In this document: piece after piece, positions 18,180 to 26,173 of the stretch
Layout of the letters: each line of letters opens with the position of its first letter
Numbering within the stretch: position 1 is the stretch's first letter
Assembly (NCBI GenBank): GCA_964480365.1
Contig: CAYZPM010000019.1
Location: 1 to 64,000, forward strand
Length of the DNA: 64,000 nucleotides
Direction: 5' to 3'
Source of the DNA: CAIQPV01 sp964480365
GTDB taxonomy: Bacteria; Pseudomonadota; Gammaproteobacteria; Burkholderiales; Gallionellaceae
Notes under the pieces: model-generated
The model's database searches: none
Told to the model about the DNA's origin: nothing
Seen by the model: the letters and a program-made list of their open reading frames with translations, nothing else
Made by a program: the position numbers and the translations under genes

Positions 18180-20663
18180 ATGATTAGTAACTGGTGGCAT
18201 TCCTTAGGCATCCAAATCAAGCTTACGCTTTTGATTCAGGTAGGTCTTTTCGTCGTTCTGGTTTTTGCCCAGCGCTGGATAATGTCCAGTTTTGAAGAAA
18301 AAATCCTGGAGTCCACAAAAAATCGCGCCATGGAAGCCGCCGATGGCATTATCAACGGCATGAACATGCTGATGGTGACAGGACAAATCAGCGACCCGAA
18401 AAACAGGGTTCTTTTTATCCAGAAAATGGGCCAGTCTCAAGGTGTCAGCGAACTGCGCATTTTCAGGGCAGAGCAGGTGAAAAAACAGTTTGGTCCAGGC
18501 CTTCCGGAAGAGCAGCCCGTAGACGAAATCGACCAGAATGTCCTGCAAACGGGTAAGCCCTATTTCAGCCGAATGGATGATAAAACCCAATCGCTGAGGG
18601 CGGTGATTCCTTTCATCGTAAGCCACAATTTCAGGGGCACGGACTGCTTGGCCTGCCACGAAGTAAAAGTCGGGAGTGTTAACGGAGCCGCAAGCATTCT
18701 GCTTGACCTGACTGAAGAATCGGAAACGATAAAATCGATCAACCGCTGGCTATGGCTAGGCCAGTTCGCGCTTCAAGTAATCCTTTTCTTTGTCATTGGC
18801 GTAATGATCCGCGCCTTTACCAAACCGATCAAAACAATTCAGGAAGTAATGACGGCAATGCAGGTCGATGGCAACCTGTCAAGGCGGGTAAGCATAACCG
18901 GCAAAGATGAAATAGGACGAATGGCAAGTGCCTTCAACGCATTGGCTAGCAGTCTGCAAAAAAGTGTCGCCGAAGTCAAGGAGAGTCAGGAACAACTGAA
19001 GTTGTCCGCCCAGGTTTTCGTGAACAGCATGGAAGCCATTGTCATTACCGACATCGAGAACAACATTATCCAGGTCAACAAGGCATTCACCGAGATTACC
19101 GGTTACTCGCCGGAAGAAGCCATCGGAAAGAATCCTCGCATACTGAAGTCAGGCCAGCAAGGCCCGGAATTTTATCAGGCCATGTGGGAAACCTTGCTCA
19201 GAACAGGGAACTGGCAGGGCGAACTGATGGATCGGAGAAAGAATGGGGAAATCTACCCGAAATGGCTTTCAATCACCATAGTCCGGGACGAAAAAGGCGA
19301 TATCACGAATTACATCGCGTTATTTTCAGACATCACCGAAAGAAAAGCTTCCTACGAGCGTATCCAGCACCTTGCGCATTTCGACGCGCTTACCAATCTC
19401 CCCAATCGGGCGCTATTGAACGATCACCTTGATTTGGCCATCGCGTTGGCGAATCGTAGCCAAACACAACTCGCAATCATTTTTCTCGATTTGGACCGAT
19501 TCAAGATCATCAACGATTCTCTCGGCCATCATGCGGGCGATTTGCTTCTGCAAATCGTCTCTGAACGGCTGAAAAACTGTGTAAGAGAATCGGATACGGT
19601 TGCACGCCTGGGGGGCGACGAGTTTATAATTTTGCTTAACAGCATCAGCGATCCCAGCGATGCAGCGCGTGTAGCGCAGAAAGTGGTCGAAGCCATCGCC
19701 ATTCCATTCACGCTCCTCGGACAAGAAGTCAATATTGGCACGAGTATCGGAATCGGCATCTATCCGGATAACGGGCTAGACCGTCCAACCTTGATCAAGA
19801 ATGCCGATGCAGCGATGTATCACGCCAAGGAAAGCGGAAGAAACAACTTCCAGTTCTTTTCCTCGGTAATGAACGACAAGGCTTTTGAACGACTTGCTCT
19901 GGAAAACGACCTGAGGCGGGCACTCAAGGGTGAAGAATTTTTTCTCCATTACCAGCCCCAGATAGATGTGTTGACGGGAAAAATCGTCGGGGTTGAGGCT
20001 CTGATCAGATGGCAGCATCCTGAAAGAGGGCTCGTCCCACCGTTCAATTTCATTTCTCTTGCAGAAAAATGCGGGCTCATCGTGCCCATCGGGGAATGGG
20101 TGCTCAAGACCGCATGCGCCCAAAATATAGCTTGGCAAAAAGCGGGATTGGCTCCGCTCCTGACCGCCGTAAACATTTCCGCCCAACAATTCCAGCAGAA
20201 AAATTTCAAGGAATCAATAATGCAGATATTGAGCGACACAGGACTCGCCCCGCATTTTCTTGAACTCGAAATCACGGAATCAGCCTTCATGGATAACGCC
20301 GAATCGATGCTTGAATCGCTCAATTCCCTGAAAGAAATTGGATTGCACCTTTCAATCGACGATTTCGGCACAGGTTACTCCTCTTTAAGTTACCTCAAGC
20401 ATTTCCCGATCGACAAGCTAAAGATTGATCGCTCGTTTGTCATGGACATCACAGACGACTCCAGAAACAACGCGATTATCGAAACCATTATTCACTTGGG
20501 ACACAACCTGAAGCTCAAGGTAATCGCAGAAGGGGTTGAAACTGCCGAACAGCTTGCCACCCTTCAGGAACTCCGCTGCGATGAAATCCAGGGATATTTC
20601 TTCAGCCGCCCCATCAGCCCCCATGACTTCGTCGCATTTGCGAGAAAAAATCAACAGGGCTAG
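18180..20663 (+). CDS. Haem-c-binding sensor with HAMP, PAS, GGDEF and EAL domains
   Basis: This 827-residue membrane protein makes or breaks cyclic di-GMP. There is an N-terminal membrane helix (about 10-33), then a periplasmic domain containing CLACH (Cys156, Cys159, His160), a covalent haem c site in a DUF3365-like context, and a second membrane helix around 190-212. Next come HAMP, PAS (about 275-400), GGDEF (478-482, intact, with RESD five residues before as product-inhibition site) and EAL (Glu606 in EALIRWQ; further motifs NISAQQF, ELEITES and DDFGTGYSSL). All catalytic residues of both enzymes are present, so either activity is possible. The haem suggests redox, oxygen or NO control from the periplasm. 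Confidence 0.93.
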   Translation: MISNWWHSLGIQIKLTLLIQVGLFVVLVFAQRWIMSSFEEKILESTKNRAMEAADGIINGMNMLMVTGQISDPKNRVLFIQKMGQSQGVSELRIFRAEQVKKQFGPGLPEEQPVDEIDQNVLQTGKPYFSRMDDKTQSLRAVIPFIVSHNFRGTDCLACHEVKVGSVNGAASILLDLTEESETIKSINRWLWLGQFALQVILFFVIGVMIRAFTKPIKTIQEVMTAMQVDGNLSRRVSITGKDEIGRMASAFNALASSLQKSVAEVKESQEQLKLSAQVFVNSMEAIVITDIENNIIQVNKAFTEITGYSPEEAIGKNPRILKSGQQGPEFYQAMWETLLRTGNWQGELMDRRKNGEIYPKWLSITIVRDEKGDITNYIALFSDITERKASYERIQHLAHFDALTNLPNRALLNDHLDLAIALANRSQTQLAIIFLDLDRFKIINDSLGHHAGDLLLQIVSERLKNCVRESDTVARLGGDEFIILLNSISDPSDAARVAQKVVEAIAIPFTLLGQEVNIGTSIGIGIYPDNGLDRPTLIKNADAAMYHAKESGRNNFQFFSSVMNDKAFERLALENDLRRALKGEEFFLHYQPQIDVLTGKIVGVEALIRWQHPERGLVPPFNFISLAEKCGLIVPIGEWVLKTACAQNIAWQKAGLAPLLTAVNISAQQFQQKNFKESIMQILSDTGLAPHFLELEITESAFMDNAESMLESLNSLKEIGLHLSIDDFGTGYSSLSYLKHFPIDKLKIDRSFVMDITDDSRNNAIIETIIHLGHNLKLKVIAEGVETAEQLATLQELRCDEIQGYFFSRPISPHDFVAFARKNQQG

Positions 20664-20696
20664 CAGGGTGTACGGTGAAAATTACTTAACGACGTT

Positions 20697-22127
20697 ATGC
20701 TGCAGAGCCGCCTAGACACTCCAATGCCTATCACCACGAATTGCAGTGATCAAAACGGGCATGGCGAATGTGCCGCCCACGATAACGATACTCGCGATGC
20801 CCGTTTCCCCCTCTCCAGCTCTCTGGATGAAACAACTAGCCATTCGACTAAGCTGCAAAATACCGCAACTAAGTCGCTGGTTACCCCGGAGGGAGAGAGA
20901 GATAATGTTTCGCTGCGCGATGATCACGTTACCCCATTCATTGGCCTCGCCTCATTGATGCAAATGGTTTTGTCCGGAGCGGATCTTGCCCACTTGGTAA
21001 ACATCGCGGCATACAACCCTAATGACGCGAATATGTTAATGAGCTTGTCGATAATATTTCAGCTCACGGGAAGCCGTGAGATGGGTTTGGAACTGCAAGG
21101 AAAAGCGCTGGGAATACGGCAACTCTATCATCTGCCAGCCGCCAACGGCAAAACCGGGATCAGGCTGCTAGCCATCCTTAAGCCGGGTGACATGATGGAT
21201 AACACGCCGGTGGATTTTCTGCTGGAAGACTCCGATGTCGCGCTCGATTTACTCTACGTGTCCTCGGAACTTCCTTTCCCGGAATCATTGCCGGATCACG
21301 ATCTGCTTATCGTTGCCATAGGTGAATCTGACCAGAATCAACCGCTGCTGGAACAAGTCGGGAATCTCATAAAATCTTCGCCTCACCCCATACTCAACGC
21401 GCCAAACCAAATTGCCCGCTTGTCACGGGATGGCGTCAGCGAATTATTAAAATCCTCGCCCGGAGTAGAAATACCCATTACGCTAAGAATCGACAGAGCG
21501 GGCTTGCAACAAATTTGTCGCGGAGAAAAATCAATTACCGCCCTGCTGGAAGATGGCAATTTTCCGATTATCATCCGTCCGCTTGGCTCACATGCCGGCA
21601 AAGGGCTGGCCAAGATCGACAGCCCGGCAGCCGTTGCCGAATATCTGGACGCAACACCGGGGAACGAATTCAATGTTGCACGCTTTGTTGATTACCGTGG
21701 GTCGGATGGTTTGTACCGGAAGTGCCGCATCGTCCTCATTGACGGACAACCGTTCGCCTGCCATCTTGCCATATCCGAAAACTGGATGATCCATTACAAA
21801 AATGCGGAGATGTCGGAAAGTGCCGCGAAGCGCGCTGAAGAGGAGAGATTCATGGTTGACTTTGATCAGGATTTCGGCAACAGGCACAAAGAGGCGTTCC
21901 GCATTATCGGTGAGTGTATCGGGCTAGACTATCTCGTCATCGATTGCGGGGAAACACCTGAAGGTGACCTATTGATTTTCGAAGCTGACAACCTCGGGTT
22001 TATTCACGCCATGGATCCAGTGGATATTTTTCCCTACAAAAAACCACAGATGCATAAGGTCTTCGGCGCTTTTCAGGAAATGCTGAGAAAGGCAAAGGAT
22101 CGGGGTACGATGGTCGCTATGCCGTAG
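20697..22127 (+). CDS. ATP-grasp (RimK-like) protein with repeat-derived N-terminal segment
   Basis: This 476-residue protein is of a conserved but uncharacterised family: an N-terminal helical TPR-like part (LAHLVNIAAYNPNDANMLMS), a central domain with NTPVDFLLEDSDVALDLLYV, then an ATP-grasp fold (PIIIRPLGSHAGKGL as nucleotide loop, FNVARFVDYR, DYLVIDCGETPEGDLLIFEADN as metal ligands). Substrate unknown. Residues ~25-80 are encoded by repeats, including hairpin element copy B, and have no resemblance to a folded domain. The true start may therefore lie downstream, although no strong internal site is seen, or the repeats may be translated as a linker. It follows the GGDEF-EAL gene by 33 bases, suggesting one transcript. 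Confidence 0.78.
   Translation: MLQSRLDTPMPITTNCSDQNGHGECAAHDNDTRDARFPLSSSLDETTSHSTKLQNTATKSLVTPEGERDNVSLRDDHVTPFIGLASLMQMVLSGADLAHLVNIAAYNPNDANMLMSLSIIFQLTGSREMGLELQGKALGIRQLYHLPAANGKTGIRLLAILKPGDMMDNTPVDFLLEDSDVALDLLYVSSELPFPESLPDHDLLIVAIGESDQNQPLLEQVGNLIKSSPHPILNAPNQIARLSRDGVSELLKSSPGVEIPITLRIDRAGLQQICRGEKSITALLEDGNFPIIIRPLGSHAGKGLAKIDSPAAVAEYLDATPGNEFNVARFVDYRGSDGLYRKCRIVLIDGQPFACHLAISENWMIHYKNAEMSESAAKRAEEERFMVDFDQDFGNRHKEAFRIIGECIGLDYLVIDCGETPEGDLLIFEADNLGFIHAMDPVDIFPYKKPQMHKVFGAFQEMLRKAKDRGTMVAMP
20825..20883 (-). repeat. Hairpin element, copy B (inside the ATP-grasp reading frame)
   Basis: This 59-bp unit on the minus strand starts GGTAACCAGCGACTTA and carries TAGTCGAATGGCTAGT. The apical stem is AGTTGC/GCAGCT, different in sequence from all other copies but still paired. 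It sits inside a longer repeat whose uninterrupted version is at 28905-28971 (shared CGTTTCCCC flank on one side and GAGAGAGA...CGATGAT.ACGTT on the other). It is translated in the same frame as copy A (TTSHST). Confidence 0.8.
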
Positions 22128-22144
22128 GCTGGCGGTGATGTAAG

Positions 22145-22177
22145 CCCCAGCGCTTGGTAACAGCAAACGTGCTGGGG
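22145..22177. terminator. Possible bidirectional stem-loop between convergent genes
   Basis: A 7-bp stem CCCCAGC/GCTGGGG with a 19-base loop lies between the ends of the ATP-grasp gene and the small membrane protein gene. No clear T-run follows on either strand, so terminator function is only suggested by position. Confidence 0.35.
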
Positions 22178-22199
22178 TACGCGTTGCTTCACCACCAGC

Positions 22200-22343
22200 C
22201 TACTTCTCTGATTCGATTTTTGCAGACTTGGCTTCATCCTGCTTGAGTTGGTCTTTTGGTTTGCCGGAAAAAATTATCATGCCGAATAATATGAACACCG
22301 GCGATAAGATAAAAGACATAATAAAAAAATTATTCCAAAACAT
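22200..22343 (-). CDS. Small single-pass membrane protein coupled to mltB
   Basis: This 47-residue frame was missed by length-limited gene calling. It begins MFWNNFFIMSFILSPVF, has one clear membrane helix (about residues 4-26), then a highly charged tail (KPKDQLKQDEAKSAKIESEK). Its ATG shares one base with the TAA of mltB (TTAATG on the minus strand), the classic arrangement for translational coupling. I do not recognise a family. The topology, an uncleaved N-terminal helix with a short charged tail, is typical of small regulators or subunits in the inner membrane. The tight overlap and clean topology are the evidence; there is no homology evidence. Confidence 0.6.
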   Translation of the reverse strand: MFWNNFFIMSFILSPVFILFGMIIFSGKPKDQLKQDEAKSAKIESEK

Positions 22344-23323
22344 TAAGGCACATCCGGTTTAATAATTTGTGAATGGTGTGCATCTCGCAAAGCTTCTGCC
22401 AGTTGAAACACAGTCATAGCATAAAAGTCGCTGTTATTGTAAAGGGTGATAACCTCGAAGTTGCCGAAGGCCAGCCAGAATTCCTTGCTATCTGCCACAG
22501 TAAAATCAATCAGGCGCGCCTTCATGTTTGCTGCGATCTCCTTGCCCGGCTTCACGCCTGCCGCTGTCCATTCTGCGATGGTGTGCACTTCCGCCAGACT
22601 ACCCGCGCAATTATCCTCGCTGACACTTGCGCGCACCGTTACTAAATCTCCGCTTATCCAGCCGTATTGATTGAGGTAGTTCGCCACACTACCAATGGCA
22701 TCCACCGGGTCGTGCAGCAAATCAATCTTGCCTTCGCCGCTGAAATCCACTGCATATTTGCGGTAGCTGCTGGGCATAAATTGCGGGATGCCCAACGCGC
22801 CCGCATAGGAGCCTTGCACCTTGAACACATCAAATCCCTGTTCGCGTGCCAGCAACAGGTATTGTTCCAATTCGCCACGAAAAAAATCGGCGCGGCGAGG
22901 ATAGTCGAATGCCAGCGTGGTCAAGGCGTCGAGTGTGCTATATTTCCCGGTGTTGCGTCCATATGCCGTTTCCACGCCAATCAAAGCGACGATGATTTCT
23001 TGCGGCACGCCGTATTGTTTTTCCGCGCGTTGCAGTGCGTCCGCATAGAGCTGCCAAAATTGCACCCCGTTGCTGATGGTCTGGTCGTTGACGAATGAAC
23101 CCCGGTATTCCGTCCATGGTTTGAGTGTGGAGGGTTTGGATATGGCGTCGATCACGGCTTGACGGCGTTCGGCGTGGTTGAATATGTGCACCAACTCGTC
23201 ACGCTTGAACTGGTGTTTGCTCACCATTTCGTCGATAAACTGGGGAATGCCGGGCAATTCAGCCGCACGCACACATGGCACGGTAAACAAAAACAACAAT
23301 ATAAAGAATAGGCGAGAAATCAT
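22343..23323 (-). CDS. mltB: Membrane-bound lytic murein transglycosylase B
   Basis: This 326-residue exported enzyme cleaves the glycan strand of peptidoglycan to 1,6-anhydro products. It has a signal peptide (ISRLFFILLFLFTVPCVRAA), then FIDEMVSKHQFKRDEL, the catalytic Glu in IVALIGVETAYGRNTG, YPRRADFFRGELEQYL, and GALGIPQFMPSSYRKYAVDF, the Slt35/MltB signature. Unlike E. coli MltB there is no clean lipobox; a Cys (position 17) is followed by VRAA, so it may be soluble in the periplasm. It overlaps a 47-codon membrane protein gene at its 3' end. Confidence 0.93.
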   Translation of the reverse strand: MISRLFFILLFLFTVPCVRAAELPGIPQFIDEMVSKHQFKRDELVHIFNHAERRQAVIDAISKPSTLKPWTEYRGSFVNDQTISNGVQFWQLYADALQRAEKQYGVPQEIIVALIGVETAYGRNTGKYSTLDALTTLAFDYPRRADFFRGELEQYLLLAREQGFDVFKVQGSYAGALGIPQFMPSSYRKYAVDFSGEGKIDLLHDPVDAIGSVANYLNQYGWISGDLVTVRASVSEDNCAGSLAEVHTIAEWTAAGVKPGKEIAANMKARLIDFTVADSKEFWLAFGNFEVITLYNNSDFYAMTVFQLAEALRDAHHSQIIKPDVP

Positions 23324-23404
23324 AACCCGCGCATTTTACTCGACAGGCAGGCGCGTCACTGTTAAATTTCGTCTTTGTTTGCAATCTAATCAGGAAGCCC
23401 TGTC

Positions 23405-24361
23405 ATGGAAAATAATACCCAGCACCATCGTCTCCTCATCCTCGGCTCCGGCCCCGCCGGTTACACCGCCGCCGTCTATGCCGCACGCGCCAATCTCAAG
23501 CCGGTGCTGATTACCGGAATGGCGCAAGGCGGACAATTGATGACCACCACCGATGTGGATAACTGGCCCGCCGACTTCAATGGAGTACAAGGGCCGGAAC
23601 TGATGGAGCGTTTTCAGAAACATGCCGAACGCTTCAACACGCAAATCATTTTCGACCACATCCACACCGCCAAGCTGGAACAGAAGCCATTTCTGCTGGT
23701 TGGCGACGAAGGTCGCTATACCTGCGACGCGCTGATTATCGCCACCGGGGCCTCGGCGCAATATCTCGGACTGCCCTCGGAAGAAAAGTTCATGGGCAAG
23801 GGCGTATCCGGCTGCGCCACTTGCGACGGCTTCTTCTACCGCAATCAGGACGTGGCAGTCATCGGCGGCGGCAACACCGCTGTGGAAGAGGCGCTGTACC
23901 TTGCCAACATCGCACGCCATGTCACGTTGGTACACCGACGCGACACCTTCCGCGCCGAACGCATCCTGATTGACCACCTGATGGAAAAGGTTAACGAAGG
24001 CAAAATCACGCTGCAATTGCATCAGGTATTGGATGAAGTGCTGGGCGACGATACCGGCGTGACCGGCATGCGCATCAAGCACTTAAAAACCGGCGAGGCT
24101 CAGGACATCGCACTGACCGGCGTGTTCATCGCCATCGGTCACAAGCCCAATACCGACCTTTTCGTGGGACAACTGGAAATGGACAACGGCTACCTTATCA
24201 CTCACAGCGGACAAGCTGGCAATGCCACGGCGACCACTATCCCCGGCGTATTCGCGGCGGGCGACGTGCAGGATTACATCTACCGCCAAGCCTGCACCAG
24301 CGCGGCCACCGGCTGCATGGCAGCGCTGGATGCAGATAAGTATCTGGGGTCGCTGGGCTGA
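23405..24361 (+). CDS. trxB: Thioredoxin-disulfide reductase
   Basis: This 318-residue FAD/NADPH enzyme keeps thioredoxin reduced. FAD loop GSGPAGYTAAVYAARA, redox-active CATC in SGCATCDGFF, NADPH loop VIGGGNTAVEEAL with HRRDTFRAE for the phosphate, and the C-terminal FAD segment GVFAAGDVQDYIYRQA are all canonical. The ATG at 23405 has AGGAAG at proper spacing. It is divergent from mltB. The 3' side runs into a dense cluster of palindromic repeats. Confidence 0.97.
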   Translation: MENNTQHHRLLILGSGPAGYTAAVYAARANLKPVLITGMAQGGQLMTTTDVDNWPADFNGVQGPELMERFQKHAERFNTQIIFDHIHTAKLEQKPFLLVGDEGRYTCDALIIATGASAQYLGLPSEEKFMGKGVSGCATCDGFFYRNQDVAVIGGGNTAVEEALYLANIARHVTLVHRRDTFRAERILIDHLMEKVNEGKITLQLHQVLDEVLGDDTGVTGMRIKHLKTGEAQDIALTGVFIAIGHKPNTDLFVGQLEMDNGYLITHSGQAGNATATTIPGVFAAGDVQDYIYRQACTSAATGCMAALDADKYLGSLG

Positions 24362-24397
24362 ATCAAACCCGAATTGTCCGATAGACCGAAAAACCGT

Positions 24398-24513
24398 CGT
24401 TCCCACGCAGGCGGAAATCCAGATGATTGAACAATCCCGCGTAGCGGGACAACATCGTGGTTTTGTCCGCTACGCGGGATGTTTAACCTTGCTGGATTCC
24501 CGCCTGCGCGGGA
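24398..24513. repeat. Nested palindromic repeats downstream of trxB
   Basis: The outer pair is TTCCCACGCAGGCGG against a copy of TGGATTCCCGCCTGCGCGGG. The inner pair is ATCCCGCGTAGCGGGACAA (24434-24452) against TTGTCCGCTACGCGGGAT (24463-24480), almost perfect over 18 bases with a 10-base loop. It abuts hairpin element copy E. Such structures are typical of REP/CIR-like mobile repeats. Confidence 0.8.
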
Positions 24514-24570
24514 TAACCAGCCACTTGCCCCGTATTTTGGGGCTTAGTGGATTGGCTAGTAGTTCCATCA
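24511..24570 (+). repeat. Hairpin element, copy E
   Basis: It begins GGATAACCAGCCACTTG and carries TTAGTGGATTGGCTAGT. Compared with the other copies both arms of the basal stem have changed together (CGACT/AGTCG becomes CCACT/AGTGG). The apical stem is GCCCC/GGGGC. Confidence 0.8.
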
Positions 24571-24595
24571 ATGACGGATTAACGGATTATCTGAA

Positions 24596-25123
24596 TTGAA
24601 CAAAAAACCGGAACTGCCCTCCCCTCCTGATGCCGATCTATTCTGGCAGGCACTGGATGGCGTCGTTCCCTTGGCGCCATCCAACCGCGTAACCCCCTCA
24701 GCGCCACCGCGCCGCGCCCCGATTCACAGTACCAGCCCGCCCCCCATTGCCGACACCTTATCCGACCACGGTGCCGGAGATGAACCACTGACCGAATTTC
24801 TGCGTCCCGGCATCTCACGCATGATTTTGCGCAAGCTGCGGCGCGGACAAATCCCGCTACAGGACCGCCTTGACCTCCACGGCCTCAACAGTGATGAAGC
24901 ACGCCTTCTGCTGCTGGAATTCCTGCGCCATGCGACGCAGCACGACCTGCGCCATGTGTGTGTAATCCACGGCAAGGGATGGCATACGGACGGCGGTGAG
25001 GGGATATTGAAAATCCGCACGCGGCACTGGCTGACCCAATGCCCGGAAGTGCTGGCGTTCTGCGAAGCACCGCCGAATGCGGGTGGCGGCGGCGCTGTTC
25101 TGGTGCTACTGAAAAACATGTAA
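24596..25123 (+). CDS. Smr (MutS2 C-terminal-like) domain protein
   Basis: The 175-residue protein has a disordered Pro-rich N-terminus and a C-terminal Smr domain with LDLHGLNSDEARLLLLEFL, RHVCVIHGKGWHT (the catalytic H-G-K-G) and AFCEAPPNAGGGGAVLVLL. Smr domains are nicking endonucleases on DNA or RNA. The only usable start is TTG at 24596; the frame is closed by TGA at 24572-24574 and contains no ATG before the domain. No ribosome site is seen because repeats end only about 25 bases upstream. The repeat cluster may have replaced the original 5' end, so expression could be weak or the true N-terminus may be lost. Confidence 0.85.
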   Translation: MNKKPELPSPPDADLFWQALDGVVPLAPSNRVTPSAPPRRAPIHSTSPPPIADTLSDHGAGDEPLTEFLRPGISRMILRKLRRGQIPLQDRLDLHGLNSDEARLLLLEFLRHATQHDLRHVCVIHGKGWHTDGGEGILKIRTRHWLTQCPEVLAFCEAPPNAGGGGAVLVLLKNM

Positions 25124-25217
25124 CGGTCATTCCCCGGCAACGAAGTTGCACGAACCTATAACTGTGGCGAGAGGTTCAAATTGTATTCAATCACAGATTT
25201 CACGCTGCCAGAAAACA

Positions 25218-25262
25218 GTCGTTCGTCAGTATCTGCTTTCGACCCGAAGCGGACAGTGGCAT
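25218..25262. repeat. Short imperfect inverted repeat
   Basis: TCTGCTTTCG and CGAAGCGGACA face each other across a three-base loop. A related structure, AGTCCGCTTCTGG against CAAAGCGGAAC, is at about 27666-27695. The two lie at either edge of the accessory block. Between 25124 and 25366 I see no convincing gene. Confidence 0.45.
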
Positions 25263-25366
25263 TTCCCCAAAACAGACCGTCAGCGGTGCGGAACTGCGTT
25301 AACAACACGGAGTGACAGGTTGCTTGGCCCGCTACAACTTCATGTTACGCGCCTACTTCCATTTGC

Positions 25367-26116
25367 CTATCCGAACGCATGAGCAAACAGCTCTACGGGT
25401 TTGACGAACATAACATTCAGGTTCTGATTACATTCCGAGATGATGCCAGCAAACCTAAAAGTCACAATCTCGTTCGTGGAAGATATCACGAACACTGGCC
25501 CCCCGCTCATACCTCCGATTTCAGCGGGCGGCGCAGCAGGTGTCAATGAAGTGATCAGACTTTCATTGTGGTTGATGTTCACAATTATGTTTCGGTCAGT
25601 AGTATCCTCTACGATCGAAGCACCAGAACTAAACGTATGAAAATGCACTTCGTTCGTTGCGACTTGAACTCTAAATGCACCTGGATAACCGCCGAAAGCT
25701 ACAGCCTTACCTCTCCGATCCGAATGTTCAATATCTCCTAATTCGTAAAATTCGGTTGGCACGTCACCGAACATATTGAAATCTGCCTCTCTATAATCCG
25801 AGAAATCTAAAACACAAGCATCCGCAGAATCATCGTCAAAAAGCACCCTATTGGTAACGGCATCAACGTTAAGGCCTCCTACCTGTAGTGTCACGCCTTC
25901 TTCAGATTCTTGTCTCGCGTAGAACGCCGAAAGTACGTGGTGATTTGTAACTACAAATAATCTGTTATCACGCTTTAGGAGAGTTGCGGTACCGTTGTTT
26001 ATCTTAGATTCGGGGCGAGAAGGATTGCCAAAGTAGAAAGGGGCTGAACAAATCATTGGAAACTCGGCGAGGTAATTCGCAAGTTTTTTATCCTGGGGAG
26101 TCAAGTCGAGCTTCAT
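25367..26116 (-). CDS. Trypsin-like serine protease domain protein
   Basis: The 249-residue protein has the order of a chymotrypsin-fold protease: LFVVTNHHVLSAF (catalytic His), SADACVLDF (candidate Asp) and GGMSGGPVFV (catalytic Ser in a GxSGGP loop). There is no signal peptide or PDZ domain, so unlike DegP/HtrA it would act in the cytoplasm. Stand-alone cytoplasmic trypsin-like proteins of this size often occur in accessory or defence contexts, but none of the usual partner genes is adjacent. The gene is AT-richer than the surrounding housekeeping genes. Confidence 0.7.
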   Translation of the reverse strand: MKLDLTPQDKKLANYLAEFPMICSAPFYFGNPSRPESKINNGTATLLKRDNRLFVVTNHHVLSAFYARQESEEGVTLQVGGLNVDAVTNRVLFDDDSADACVLDFSDYREADFNMFGDVPTEFYELGDIEHSDRRGKAVAFGGYPGAFRVQVATNEVHFHTFSSGASIVEDTTDRNIIVNINHNESLITSLTPAAPPAEIGGMSGGPVFVISSTNEIVTFRFAGIISECNQNLNVMFVKPVELFAHAFG

Positions 26117-26173
26117 GTTGTTCGCTTATCTTGTGCTATATAAAAGCTGTTAACCTTGCGCCGATTTTACTGC

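Noticed and set aside
25146..25382. 78-codon frame downstream of the Smr gene
   Set aside because: Runs through a hairpin repeat and into the 3' end of the protease gene; no coding character.
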